Shown here: piece after piece, positions 1 through 12,124 of the stretch
Numbering within the stretch: the first letter of the stretch is position 1
Layout of the letters: each line of letters begins with the position of its first letter
NCBI RefSeq assembly: GCF_963678635.1
Contig: NC_087067.1
Coordinates: 21,893,547 to 21,957,546 of the forward strand
From: Symsagittifera roscoffensis
Lineage: Eukaryota > Xenacoelomorpha > Acoela > Convolutidae
Length of the DNA stretch: 64,000 bases
Direction of reading: 5' to 3'
Program-made: the position numbers and the translations under genes
Notes under the pieces: generated by a model
What the model saw: only the letters and a program-made list of their open reading frames with translations
Told to the model about the DNA's origin: nothing
Databases searched by the model: none

Positions 1-580
1 TTAAACTCAGTGTCAAATATTAGATACAAAGACGATGTCTGACTAAGAGCAGCGACTTAGACTAACAGAAAAAAAACTTAACCAAAATAACTTTATATAA
101 TAGGTAATAACTGAGTGTAGTGGTGGGGCGAGGGAGGGAGGTAAGCAAAAATGTAACAAAAAACAGCCAGAAAAAACACTCAACAATCAATTATTTTGAA
201 TTTAAAAAAAAATGTTTTTTATGGATTTATATTGAGAAGAACATTGATGATAATGAAAGAAAAGTGGCCTAAAAGGGAAGTTTTATTATGAAAAAAATCA
301 ATTATTATCTAATTAAAAAGAATTTAAGTCTAATCTTGCTATAACCGATCACATTGTCCAATTTGTGTCTCTATAAATATATATTATGATCAATTATTAC
401 CGACGAAACTTCTCTAAGTTTGCGTTCTACATTTTTGCAACATATTTTACTACAGCAATTAATAAAAAAGCTTGACAATTTTTGATCTAAAAATTCAGCA
501 AACCCGAAATTGATTCTTTTAATAAGTTCAAAAAAGGCTTAATTCCTTCAACAAAAACGGCAGATTTTGTGCATAATTTC
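1..580. other. Intergenic DNA, no gene seen
   Basis: AT-rich sequence with homopolymer runs and no open frame of coding character on either strand. Nothing else recognisable. Confidence 0.6.
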
Positions 581-1410
581 GTTCCAACTTTCGTTACGAA
601 AGTAACAAAATATTTGGCATGGGGTAGATTTTTTCTTCAGACAAGTTTCAAATTTCTAACTAGCCATTTTTGGTAAACTTTTAAAAATATTGTTCATGAG
701 GTATTGTTGTCCTGAACTTAGATTTGAAAAGATATTTCACCTGTGATCATTTTTCGTGAAATGATGGGGGGGGGGGTTAAAGATTGCCATTTTGGCCAAT
801 TTGTGACAATCAACATTTGGGAAGATTCTCATGCTGGAGGGATTGAATGCTGGAAATTCTCAATCAATCAAGTTTGTTAAGCGTTCCCATTGGCTAATTG
901 CCTCTCTCACAAAATCGGATCAATATTAACAGAAAATGTATGAAGCAGTACAATTCGTGCAGATATTATACTTTTTGTTTTTCTATTTTTCGTATATCGG
1001 TATTCTTGAAATATTAAAATTGCTCCAATCTGCCTTCGATCCGGCAGTATTTGAAAATCCATTTGCTTATTCTCTAATTGGTCTATATTAACACTAATAG
1101 CCTGGATTAATTTGAGATTTTCGCGATTTCCCTGAGATTTTTGAATACTCAATTCTGATTGGCTGAAAACAAGCCAAATTAATTTTCAAGCATTCGATCC
1201 CTCCAACATGAGGGACGCCACCAGCAAAATCTATCGTTTTGTACTTTATATGGCGCGTGGGGATGGATTTCCGAAAAAATCTCAAATTTGAAAAAAAAAA
1301 AGAAATTTTATTTATATTCATTACATTTAATTTTTTCATGTTGTTACTGCTCCATAGACCTTAGAGGCAATCGGAACATTCAGGGCTTCGCCCTGATACG
1401 AGAAGTCTTG
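581..1410 (+). mobile_element. Helentron-like non-autonomous element, copy A (diverged, with nested insertion)
   Basis: The left end carries the hairpin ACTTTCG-TTA-CGAAAGT (587-603). The right end carries TCAGGGC-TTC-GCCCTGA (1380-1396), followed by the AGTCTTG terminus. Just inside the right hairpin lies TCGGAACA, the inverted complement of the left-end TGTTCC motif. The body shares blocks with the other copies (for example the 'gatcatttttcgtgaa', 'gattgccattttggcc' and 'tactttatatggcg' stretches). It is about 290 bp longer than the 544 bp copy at 5247 because another repeat sits inside it. Orientation + means the TGTTCCGAC end is on the left. The family call rests on structure only. Confidence 0.6.
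828..1215. repeat. Foldback insertion nested in Helentron-like copy A
   Basis: Inverted arms of roughly 60-70 bp: 'tcatgctggagggattgaa' at the left is matched in inverse orientation by 'atcgatccctccaacatga'-like sequence at about 1190-1212. ATTGGCT-type motifs on both sides lie further inside. The spacer is about 250 bp with no coding sequence. It interrupts the body of copy A between blocks that are contiguous in the other copies. Confidence 0.5.
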
Positions 1411-3826
1411 TGGCTTGTCGGCACTCTTGAACGGCCCAGTAAAACTTACGAAAAGGCCAACGCACAAATTAATTTCACCAAAACAGAACCAAGACGGAAG
1501 TTCTTACTTCATATGATTCATGTTCGAATAAATCAAAACAAAAAAAATTTCAGGTATGCGTCAACACCTATCATAATATTGCCTCTACACTGAATGTTAT
1601 TTCATAAGAAGTTTGAAAAAAGCTGAAAAAATTCGAAAACTCTTTTTTTACCCCTAAGGCACTTCTGAAACGCTTTATCAGTTTCGGCATTTTTCATACT
1701 TCAAAACTGGGGTCTTTTAGCCTATACTGTTTCTGCCCGAAATCATAATACTCAAACTATGAACAATGCTCAGTCATTTGAAAGTTAATTTACATACGAC
1801 TACAGAATACACTTTGAACAGCCATTCACTTCGTAAATGATGCGGTGTTATAATATTTTGGGCGGAATAGGCATAAAGCTTCGGGAAATATTGCTAGCTC
1901 TCACATAACTTGAATGAGCTTTGTATAAGAAGAAAAATGGGAACAATCACCTCTAAAACAACCGCATATGTAAGACGCTCGCCACATTCTGAATTCTGTT
2001 TTACTCGAAAAAAATCTTAGTAAACGGTTTCCTCCCCAAATTGATTGAGGTGGAGAACTTTTACTGGGGTCCTCCAAGTAAACTTCCTAAATAATGTGCA
2101 GTCAGAAAATCGATCTACAAAAGGCCGTCAGTAAATCAGCCGTTTTTTTTCTTTTCTTAAGAAATTCAAAGTGCCTTTGTGAACACTTAGTTAAAATCAC
2201 CAATTATTTAAGTTCACTCTTCAGTGATTTTTATGGTTTACAAAGAGGATCTCGGAACAAAAAAGACAAAACATGACCAATTTTGAGATCAAAATTTTAG
2301 CTGACGGATTTTTAGATAAATTTTTGGACTATATCTTAATTAGGTTACATACTTTTAGGACATCAGTATACGTTCTCCCCCTCAACAAAAAAAATGATCT
2401 GAAAAGATTCATTGTGTTTACTGCTTTTATTTTGAGACTATACCTCGGCTTTGTCCCGCTCTGGGGTTAAATCATCACATTGTGACATTTCCTGTTTCCT
2501 TCTTTGTTCAAATTTCATATCCTGACTAGACATCTCAGTCCTATTTCAGAAGCTTCATGGCCATTTTGATCAACACTGCAGCTTCTTCTTCCCACTTTGA
2601 TCAGAGGAAAAAGAAGAAACAGATATTTAGCAGTACATGTAGACCAATTTGGAAAAGAGGATTGAATATTTGCAGTAAAAGTTGTTTAGGGCTCTTTTAA
2701 TAGCTCCAGGAAAATTTCATCAAATGAATTGATATTTCAACGAATTGTTTTTTTTCTCAATGACTCTAAATATCTTAGAGTCTACCGTAAAATTTGGAGG
2801 GTTTAATCTGGACAAACTTTTAAAGAAAACAATTTGAAACAAAAAAGAAATTTGATGCTCTTTAAGATTGCATTTTGAAGATATCAGGGCTGAAAACGTG
2901 TTCACCAAATTCGACATTGACTTTATTTTGACTCCTACTCTCATATAAACTCATAGGAAATCATTTTAACTTTTCTACCCTTTTTTGAATTTATTTAGCT
3001 TCAGCGAGTTGACGTTGTAGCATTAAGTGTACATGTCAACACGTATACTTCTTCAGTTTTTTTTCCAATCGAGCTCTGATTTGAAAAAGTTAATACCAAA
3101 GAAGAAAATTTTTTTGAACTAAATTATCAAAAAGTGTAGGTAATGTGATTAGGCTGCAGGAAAGGGGCTTAATTAATGAAAAATGACTCGTTTTCTTTTA
3201 AAAGCGCTCTTTTATCTCTAATCAGCTTTTTCAAAAAACCTCATTAATGGCCCCAGCTTAGATAAAATAGCAAAGCAATGATGTGTGTTAGTTTTTCAAC
3301 CCCAGAAATGCATTTAGTAACCGATGTACTTACTTTTTTCTGGAGTACATCGTTAGCTTACTTTTTCTTCAAAATTGGCACAATACTCAGAGGGCAAAAA
3401 ACGAAAAAGATTATAAAAAAATTATTTATCCTACTCCTACGACAAATGTATCGCATTTTAATCATCTCAAAGGGGTCAAATTGGCCATTTGGAACAAAAA
3501 AAGTCAGTAATAAGGCTAATTGATTTCAAGTTCAATTAACATTTGAAATTTTAAGTTTTGTCTGAAAATACCCGGAGCAAAAAAAAATCTGTCTTTTTCC
3601 ATGAAAGAAGCTAGAAAAATAAAATGATTCTTTCTATTGAACTTAATTGTTACTTAATTTTTTTTAGATCTCACGAAAGGAAAACTGTAAAATTATGTAT
3701 GTTATTAAGATGCTAGTTTACAAGAATATAATAACTCTTCAATAGCGCTACAAAACATTTTCAGAAACAAAATTATACGATGAACTAAAAAAACATGAAG
3801 CAATCATATTTGAATCCATAACAAGA
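1411..3826. other. Intergenic DNA, no gene seen
   Basis: AT-rich DNA. Open frames at 2094-2276, 2273-2470 and 3278-3523 are short and lack splice context, recognisable domains or conserved composition, so I do not call them. Confidence 0.5.
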
Positions 3827-3890
3827 CAAGACGGCTCGTATCAAGGCAAAGCCGTGAATTTTCCGACTGCCTTTTAACTGCTCCCGAATA
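3827..3890 (-). mobile_element. Helentron-like element, terminal fragment
   Basis: Contains CAAGACGGCTCGTATCAAGGC, a decayed hairpin (CAAGGCAAAGCCGTG) and TTCCGACTGCCTTTTAA, i.e. the hairpin-bearing 3' end of the family seen at 44070 and 57746. It is old and truncated; only about 64 bp is recognisable. Confidence 0.55.
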
Positions 3891-4864
3891 GTATTTGGTA
3901 AGTTAATCATAGGCAAAACTATATAGGCTGAAAAAGTCAATCTTTAAGAGTTAAAAATTGAGTCGTGCAAGGAATAAAAAAAAAACAATAAGCTGCCTCA
4001 ATAGAAATTGGAACAATTTTGAAGTGCGTCACGTGTGAAATGTAAAACCAGCAGTCCTATTAGACCAGTTATTGTGAAATTTCTCAAGCAACCCGAAAAT
4101 AAAACGTTTTAAGGCTAGATTAACTTCTATTACAAGCGCACCAAAAAACAATAATGACGAAATTGAAATTTAATTGTGAATCGCCAGACTTAATTCAAAC
4201 AAAGTGTAACGAGGGGCAAGGAAAAGATAAATTGCGAAATCTGTATCACTACAAAAGAAACTGAGAACACTTCTGCTTTCTTTTCTGATGTCAATCGAAA
4301 CAAACAAACTCCTCTACTAAATTGGCGTGAGACCAAACAATTACAACAACAAACTTCCGCTATTAAATAACTCTCCTTTTCTAAAATATCACTTTTTTCA
4401 AAAAATTCAATAAGATTGCCAGCAAATTTTTGAATCAGTTTCTACACAGTAAAAAAAAACAATTTTGAATTTTTTTTTATATTGATGCATGTAAAAATTT
4501 TTAGATTGTGGTAATAATGTATGCATTTCAAACAAAAATGTCCAAAAAAATTGAGTTTTATCTTTTAGTTATACATAATTAGTGGTTAATAATTATAATA
4601 AAAAAAGTTGTGGTAAAAAACTTACACTGTATAGTTCCTGTGTTTCACGATAAACTCATGTAGCAATACAAGTGTTTGGCATAAAGTTTTCCGCCATTGT
4701 AGTTCAGCGAATAAATTTTACTCGTTTTAAGAAAATCTTAACTATAAAAATGAAAAAAAATGAAACTTTTTAATTTAAAAATTTCCCATTTTAAAACTTT
4801 CTTGTAAGAAAAGTTACTGATAAAAAGTCCCTATTTTGTAACATCTTTAAAAATTAATTTCTCC
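3891..4864. other. Intergenic DNA, no gene seen
   Basis: Very AT-rich, with many A and T runs. No coding, RNA or repeat structure that I can support. Confidence 0.5.
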
Positions 4865-5245
4865 AGATATTTCACCTGTGATCATTTTTTGTAAAGTTAT
4901 GAGGGTTTAAAGGTTGCCATTTTGACCAATTTGGGACAATTAACGCGCGATATAATTCGCGCTATTAACGCGTAGGCGGAGATTTAATCCGTCTTATAAA
5001 TCGTTCCAAATTGGTTGAACGAAGCTTATTTGCCATAATTGATTTGTTAAAAGGAACGAAATCTATCTTTTTATACTGTATATGGCGTGTGGGGTGATGA
5101 TTTTAAAAAAAAAATTCAAATTTCTGAAAAAAATTTTTCATTTTATTTTATTTCATTTAATTTTTTTTATGTTATAACTGCTGCTCCGTAAGCCTTAAAA
5201 GGCAGTCGGACTATTCAAGGCTTCGTCCTGATACGAGCAGTCTTG
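4865..5245 (+). mobile_element. Helentron-like element, 5'-truncated tandem copy B1
   Basis: Begins in the middle of the family consensus (ATTTCACCTGTGATCATT). It runs through the AACGCGCGATATAATTCGCG block and the ATATGGCGTGTGGGG block, and ends with the decayed hairpin CAAGGCTTCGTCCTG followed by GATACGAGCAGTCTTG. The next copy starts one base later, so B1 and B2 are joined head to tail. Confidence 0.65.
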
Positions 5246-5246
5246 T

Positions 5247-5790
5247 TGTTCCGACTTTCGATACGAAAGTAACGGAATATTTGTGCTCGGGGTGGGTTTT
5301 TTTTTTCTTCAGACAAATTTCGACTTTTTAACTAGCCATTTTTGACGGAATTTTTTTAATATCATTCGAAAGCCATTGTTATCCTGAGCTTAAATTTGAA
5401 AAGATATTTTTCCTGTGATCATTTTTCGCAAAGTTATGAGGGTTTAAAGATTGCCATTTTGGCCATTTTGACCAATTTGGGACAATTAACGCGCGATATA
5501 ATTCGCGCTATTAACGCGTAAGCGGAGATTTAATCCGTCTTATAAATCGTTCCAAATTGGTTGAACGAAGCTTATTTGCCATAATTGATTTGTTACAAGG
5601 AACGAAGTCTATCTTTTTGTACTTTATATGGCGTGTGGGGTGATGACTTTCATAAAAATTTTCAATTTTTAGAAAAAAAAATTTTCATTTTGTTTTATTT
5701 CATTTAAATTTTTATGTATTTACTGCTGCTCCATAAACCTTAAAAGGCAGTCGGAACATTCAGGGCTTCGCCTTGATACGAGCAGTCTTG
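5247..5790 (+). mobile_element. Helentron-like element, full-length copy B2
   Basis: Full-length 544 bp copy. The left terminus is TGTTCCGAC (5247-5255), running into hairpin ACTTTCG-ATA-CGAAAGT (5254-5270). Near the right end lies GTCGGAACA (5750-5758), the exact inverse complement of the left terminus, then hairpin TCAGGGC-TTC-GCCTTGA (5760-5776) and the terminus CAGTCTTG. There are no simple terminal inverted repeats and no ORF. A terminal 5' repeat, its partner placed inside the 3' hairpin, and TT flanks match what is known of Helitron2/Helentron elements. No RepHel protein is present, so mobility would need a partner in trans. Confidence 0.65.
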
Positions 5791-6635
5791 TTCAATTTGT
5801 TTTTGAAAAATGAACAAAAAATTCCCAGTTTTGTGACAGTCAGCGTTTGGGGTAAAACCAAGTTTTTTTGTATTTTTAAAATAAAAATGTAATTCAGAAA
5901 TTTCAGTACAAGATCATTTCAATTTCTCCATGAAACTCTTAGAATTAGATTTTGGTGCATTGGTTGACTCTGTCCAAAATTGTAATCGATTTTTCGCGAG
6001 AGAAGTTGATTCTGAAAAACAATGCAAATATTTGAAATTTTAGGCCGGCCAAATTTGTTTCATGAGCTATCCCAAAACTTCACCAGTTTATTTTGTAGTT
6101 TCAACTTCACTTTTTCATTTTTTGGTGCTGGAGGCATTTATTGATTTTGAAAAACAGCTCAATATATTGGATTTAGTTTCCTTTAATAGCCATTATTAAA
6201 TTTCAATTTTTTGTAGTACTTGTTGACTTTTTTATTTATATATTAGAAAAAAATCATTTACCTAGGTCCGCCTAAGCAATAAAAAAAACTGTCCACTTGA
6301 CAGTTTTCGGCAGTTTTTGTTCAAATAATTGCAATTTAACAAATAGACCAATAATTGTAATTTTTGATTTGTGCCACCCACCTGAAAATTTGTCTACATT
6401 GCCGCTCGCCCAAGGCGCCTGTAGAATAAATCAAGGCTGGTTGAACAAAATATATACAAAAAAAGTAGGAAAAACTTTGAATGATAGCCTCGAATTATGT
6501 AAAGTCACCAAATAGGTAAATGTGAATAGCTCGTATGCTGGTTTTGCTAGTATGGTGCAAAAAGTTCTTATTAAAAACCAATCACCGGATAGTGCTTTTA
6601 ATTTGCATAGTAATTTGTATTCCTGCTTGTTACAG
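5791..6635. other. Probable intron and flank upstream of the GPCR exon
   Basis: No coding exon recognised. It ends in TTGTTACAG at 6627-6635, a good splice acceptor for the exon that follows. The short frame at 6297-6515 has no recognisable domain. The exons for TM1-TM4 must lie to the left, probably outside the window. Confidence 0.5.
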
Positions 6636-7240
6636 GAACCTCGTTGATCTACACATCACTGCTGTTTCTCGGTACTAACTTCGACACCGAGGCCAAAACG
6701 TGCGACCTCACACTTTTGGGGTTGAACCGAACAGTCTCGGCTTTCATCTTCGTCATAATGTTCTACCTGGTTCCTCTATCTGCTATGGTTATACTGTACC
6801 CTATGATCGCAAAAAGTCTCCTCACAAACCGAATTCCCCTTCCCGCCTACCGGGTGGCAATAAACAAACGAATATCAACGCTTCTGATGATCTCGACTGC
6901 TGCTTTTGCGTTGCTATGGGCACCTCTTATGATACCTTCGTTATGGCAAGCAATTGACACCGACTCCTTCGACCAATTCAGTATCAAAAACCCTTTTATT
7001 TTCAAAGTATACGCCGTATGCAACCTTAGCATTCTCTTATACTCGGTTGTGAATCCTTGTATTTTTGCAATGATTACTCGCCCGATACGAGAGCCACTGC
7101 TAAACGAGGCTGTCGACTTGATAGCTAGACGAACGAGTCACCGGGCGAAGTCGAAGTCGGGTTCGCACTGTGACCCGAATAACATCAGCTTGCAACCCGA
7201 TTCTCCGCCGAATAACGGGTACAGACAATCGTCGGTATAA
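6636..7240 (+). CDS. Class A GPCR, last coding exon (ECL2 to C-terminus)
   Basis: Encodes the C-terminal half of a seven-transmembrane receptor of the rhodopsin class, at the plasma membrane. The frame runs from acceptor TTACAG|GAACC to TAA at 7238-7240. Visible parts: ECL2 with the conserved cysteine (KTCDL); TM5 with the FYLVP proline motif (FIFVIMFYLVPLSAMVIL); a basic third loop (AINKR); TM6 with a WAP variant of CWxP (FALLWAPLMIP); TM7 (CNLSILLYSVV) ending in NPCIF, a variant of NPxxY; and a roughly 60-residue Ser/Asn-rich tail. TM1-TM4 are missing because earlier exons are not in view. The base composition is more balanced than the surroundings, which supports a live gene. A peptide receptor is likely from the general pattern, but the ligand cannot be named. 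Confidence 0.85.
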
Positions 7241-9988
7241 TGACAACAACGGATAACCCAATCCGACCTTTTTGGAGATCAATTTTGTCAATATTACAAT
7301 TTTTTAATGGATTTCGAGACCATAATTGTTTTATGCTTCAATTTCGGCGTATCTACGGCAGATGATGACAGCATGAAAGAGACTTTCATAAAAGATAAAA
7401 AGAACACAGATGTTTACGGGTTTTATGTTTTTAATTGTATATTGTTTTACTTTCATTCCTCTCCAATTTTGAAGAGCTGATCAAACCGCACCTCCCTCAA
7501 AACTACCTTTATCCATCAATAACGACGGCAATCACATCTTGTAATACTAAGCGTTAAAGCAGGTGCAAGAATATAAACCTATTATAACCTCCTAAAACTC
7601 CTTTTAATCTCCACTAAGATAGTCATTAAGCAAAAAGGTTTAGAGTAAAAATGCCGAATTACAAGAGTGCCGACCGAAAACAAAAAAAAATGCTCAAGAG
7701 TGCCTGAAGTTATTTTCAAAACCATCTTATCGTATATAACGGGCACAACAGCTAAACAATTTGTTCAAAACAAAGGCGAAAAAAGCAAAAAAGTTCAAAT
7801 GATATAAGTATTTTTGGAATGGCACCGCGAGACATCGCAAGAAAAATTACTCGTAACAAAAGACACCATACAATTTTGTAAGCAACCAATTAAGCCTCAA
7901 ATCAGCAAAACAATTTCAATGGGTTTGTGCGTTTGTTATCATAGAAGTAAACCCTATTTAATTTTATCAGAAAATTGAAAATGAGCTAAGTAGAACCCTA
8001 AACCAAAAATGTTTGGCACTTATCACATCGGCACTCTTGAAAATTGAAGCAAAATCAACTTGAATTGATATAATGTTTTTTGGATTCAATGGAATCTAGA
8101 AAATCACGCGAAGGCAGCTATACATACTTGAAATGTTGACGTTAATGAAATTTAACCTGTTGACGCTATGCTTGCATCCGGAGATTTCCGAAGACACCCT
8201 TGATGATCTGTAAAAAGGTTCCAATTTGCTAGTCTCGTCCAAAAGACTAGAACTGGTCAGCAACAAAAGTCAAGTTTGAAAAAGTTTATTTTCTAAAATC
8301 ATAAAAACTCCTGCAAAACCCAAAAAAAAACAGTGTCAGTCTTAATGGAAAGTCAGGTTTTGTCAGGACTTTTTTGCTGAGTTTTTCTACCCATTAGATA
8401 TAGTTATTAAGACCATATTTTAAAATAAATAGAAGATCAGTTTTGGGCCATATAAGAGAAAATGTTGAAGTCAAAACTAAGGTGTCATGATTGAAGGCTA
8501 GAAGGTTGCATTGTTTTTGGAATCTATTGAGTTGAAGTCCTTAGGTGCACATTCAAGAACAAAACACTCGAAAAAAATGGAGTCTTTTTGTATCATTGTC
8601 TAATGTTTATATTTGTTTTAGAGTTTGTAAAATAAATTTTAAAAGCTTCATATCAAGGTTCATACGAATAATTCATGTTAGACAATTTGCTAAGTAATGC
8701 AAAGAATTTCATCACAAATTTTTAATTTTCTAATTTTCATTAAAACAAAAAAATTCCGAGACACAAAATTATGCAGTTTGAAATAGCTAATGGAAAGTAA
8801 CTCTGTTTTATCTATATTGATTAATTTATAGAGTTTGATTTGGTTGCTTAAATGAAACATCATTTTGCTTTATAAGTATATCAAGTTTATTGTTTATTTT
8901 TTTGTTACTTTGTATCATAAAATGTCAAAAAAACCGTGTGTATAGTTTTTTTTGTCTCAGCAGTTTGTTCATTGATTCTTGCATTTTTTTTCCAATCCTG
9001 CAAAGTTTTGCGAAGACTGAATGCATTTTTGCGGTGATCTGAAATTCTTCTTAAATACTTTTAAACTTGCGCTATGCTTGTTTACAGCTTTAGAGTTTTA
9101 TCCAGTTCAGAACGCATTGCTAATCCAAAAACTATATATTCAAAAAACTGAAAATAGAAAGTAATCAAAAATCTATTTATTAGCTGAAGCGATTGCATAC
9201 CTAAACAACTATATACTGTTGCTGTGCAAGTAGAACAGAGTGTTTCGGCCATTTTCATGAAAAACTGCGAAAAAAGAATATGCAACCCGCAAATAAGTGT
9301 CTAATTTTGTCCGTGGCGTCATTGAGAGTCATTGAAGAAAAACATAAAAATTAGGTGTTTTTGATGGCTAGAATAAATTTCGCATCATCGAACTTTATGT
9401 TTCTTTGAAAGATGACTAGACAAACAAAAAACATCAAAAAAATCAGAAAAAAATGTCCCAGGTTTTTCGTAACGTTTTTGTTTGCAGTGCATGGATAAAA
9501 AACTCAAAGCCTATTTTACAGGGGTAAAACTAAGTTTTCGGGTTTTTTTAAATTTCACAGTAATATCCTCTTTATATGAGACTATCTTTCCAAGAATTTT
9601 TCAATTTTTTTATTCAAATCACTACTGAAAAAGACTTTAATATGATAAAAGAAAAGTTTTCACAACGGTTGTTTGTGGTACATGATTTACCGTAGAAAAA
9701 ATATATATCACCTGAAGATAAAGTTCTTCCCCATTTTCAAAGGTACGAACAACAGTCGTAGCTTGACGGTTTGCCACAAGGAAACTTGCTGTTGGCTACA
9801 GTTACAATTGTTTGGATCATTCAAAAAGGGAACAACCAAAAATATTTAATTTTATTTTTTTATTTTTCTTAAGGTGAAGAAATTACACGCCAATTTTTGA
9901 AGATTTTACAATTTTTAAAAATAAAAAAGACAAGCTGTTTGTTATGTCCCTTCTTATTTCATTGAGCTGTGCTTCAGCTGAGTTCAAA
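7241..9988. other. 3' UTR and intergenic DNA, no further gene seen
   Basis: Follows the GPCR stop codon. AATAAA-like sites occur (for example near 8630), but the transcript end cannot be fixed. No other coding exon or repeat was recognised. The minus-strand frame at 9082-9285 has no supporting feature. Confidence 0.45.
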
Positions 9989-10445
9989 ACAAAACTGCTC
10001 ATCTCAAGGCGGCGCCCTGAATTTTCCAACTGCCAAATAGCGTCTATGAAGTTGTGTTCAAGTTTGAAAAGCTGAAATCTTTAAAGAAGAAATAGAATTT
10101 TTGTTATATCACACGGTTTTCTTCACAGTTTAAACTGATTCATTTTGTTATAGTTTTATATTAAATAGAGTAACTACCATGCTCCAATTCAATATTGAAA
10201 AATTTTTGAGCCAGATTGAATCGAGGCTCAAGCGTTAATAGCAAGAAGTACACCGCGCTGTAATAATTACCAAATTAACAATTTCAAAATCCTCAACTTT
10301 CTCCGATGGAAATGGTCACAGGTAAAACATTTTCCCAATTTGAGCTCAAGGCATTCATATCTCTAAAAAAAGCTTTCGTCAAAAATGGCTTGTTAAAAAA
10401 TCAAATTTTGTCTGAATAAAAAACTCTCTCGAGCAGCCCCGCACA
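9989..10445 (-). mobile_element. Helentron-like element, old diverged copy
   Basis: The right-hand family end is recognisable at the left (AAAACTGCTCATCTCAAGGC-GGC-GCCCTGAATTTTCC, 9989-10035). The opposite part of the body follows at 10312-10445 (GGTCACAGGTAAAACATTTTCC; CGTCAAAAATGGCTTGTTAAA; TTTTGTCTGAATAAAAAACTC). The order and orientation fit one decayed copy whose middle has drifted. Confidence 0.5.
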
Positions 10446-11342
10446 TTAATCTAACTAATTTTCATTTTGAAATTTTGACAACAAATTGCTCTTCCGCATG
10501 TTTCCAAGACCAATATCATTTTTTTTCTGAGATAAAAGATATATTTGATTTCACAGATAAATTTAGACTCACTAAACAATTTGAATCTAAGCTAACAACA
10601 TCAGCAGCTATGCATTAATTACAATTTCTCAAACTTCAGCAAAACTTAAAAAAAAGAGAAAAAGTTTTAAAAGATCGCCAGCTGTAACAATTACACATCC
10701 AATAGAATAATAAAGTAATGGAATAAAAAATTATAAAAGTATTTTGACCTCGAGAGGTTTTTTGAAGTAAGTTTTTAAGAGTAGGCTGATCTCGAATTCA
10801 AGGCCAACCATGTATATTAGAAAAAAAAAGAAATCTATATTTTCAATCCTCCTTTTTGCACTTTTTTCTTACTTGGGCCGAAAATTAAGAAAATGATTTG
10901 TAGTTTGAACACTTTGCGGTTTTGAAAATAACTGCATAGTCATCAAACATAAAATTTTTACAATGTGAAAAGTTTTATTTAGATTTTTTCAGACTAAAAA
11001 AGACAAGTACTCTATGTTGTATAAATAGTAAAATTTACTTGCCCGCATTTAAGAAAAGTAAAAACAAATCGCTTATAATGCAATTTCGTGGTCTATAATG
11101 TTGTAAATATAATCGATTCCCATGTTACGTCCAGGCAACAAAATTGGACTAAAAATGGATTTAAATTCATTTTTTCTCGCCAAAACAAAATGCATTATAA
11201 TTCATTTGAATCCATTATAATGGATTTTATAATAAGTAGGAAATCAAAATAAAATGGATTTTTTTTCCACTTTATTTTTGTTTCGCGCGTCGCGCAAAAA
11301 TTACAAGAACTTCAGCATTTATCAAGTAAGTGATGCGGAAGC
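10446..11342. other. Intergenic DNA with an 18 bp perfect palindrome
   Basis: No gene seen. At 11209-11226 there is a perfect palindrome, AATCCATTATAATGGATT. The same ATTATAATCCATTT motif recurs in the inverted repeat at 11875-12066, so 11.1-12.07 kb may belong to one old element. Confidence 0.4.
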
Positions 11343-11715
11343 TTTGCAAAGCGAGTGTACGGCCTGGCCTAATCCATTTCAAAACCTAAACTCAAATTGC
11401 AAAAAATTTCCGTTGAGCGTTGAGCTCCGACCACCCCCCTCCCTACGTTTGCCCCTTTGCTCCCCTTCAATCCCCTAACGTTTGCCCCTTTGTTCCCCTC
11501 CCCCCTTTGAACCCCCACCCACCAGCTGAACAACCCCCCCTCCTCCACCTGAACAACCTCCCCCCCCCCAACCTGAACACCCCCCGCCTGAACCCACAAA
11601 AACCACCCCCCACCTGATCCCACATGCCCCCCCCCCCCCCACCTGAACAACCCCCACCTGAACCCAAACCCACCTGAACACGTTACGTTGGGGGAGGGGG
11701 GGGGAGGAGGGGGTT
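11343..11715. repeat. C-rich minisatellite (CCCACCTGAAC units)
   Basis: Imperfect tandem units built on CCCCCACCTGAACA run from about 11507 to 11695. They are preceded by GCGGAAGCTTTGCAAAGCG...GTAC (11336-11366). The same flank plus the same CCCACCTRAAC unit occurs, on the opposite strand, at about 42010-42135 and 55740-55855. G-runs on the minus strand could form G-quadruplexes. The long proline/glycine open frames here are artefacts of the repeat. Confidence 0.7.
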
Positions 11716-11874
11716 TGTTGTAAATGGGCAAACGCTAGGGGGGTAATGTTGAGTAATGAAAAAAGTATCAAAAACATCAAAGTTAGGTAGAAAAAAATTT
11801 AACAACAAGTAACCAACGTAACCAACTTTAATTTACTTCATGTGCGTTGAAATTCGCATCTCAGTAAAGTGGAA

Positions 11875-12066
11875 AAAAATCGATTATAATTTAGTTTCAT
11901 TGTCAGTGTCCACAAAAGTGAAAATAAATTGATTATAAAGGATGAAAAAAGGATTTAAATGCCTCGAAAAACAGTAATATTATAATCCATTTTTAATTGA
12001 TTATAATCCATTTGTTTTCACTTTTGTGGACACTGACAAGGAAACTCAATAATAATCGATTTTTAT
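11875..12066. repeat. Long inverted repeat, ~64 bp arms
   Basis: Left arm 11875-11937 and right arm about 12002-12065 both contain GTCAGTGTCCACAAAAGTGA (inverse in the right arm) and end in AAAAATCGATTAT. They differ at only a few sites, with a spacer of about 60 bp. It would form a strong hairpin. It is probably a small foldback/MITE-type element; no ORF. Confidence 0.65.
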
Positions 12067-12124
12067 TCATGGAACTCCATTGCGGGTATGAGTCGAAACT
12101 TACTTATGACTTGATTATTTAGAT

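Noticed and set aside
6297..6515. Upstream exon of the GPCR
   Set aside because: The 72-codon frame has no transmembrane segment and no matching splice donor in phase.
11369..11780. Long proline- or glycine-rich open frames on both strands
   Set aside because: They only translate the C-rich/G-rich minisatellite; frames are open because the repeat lacks stop codons.
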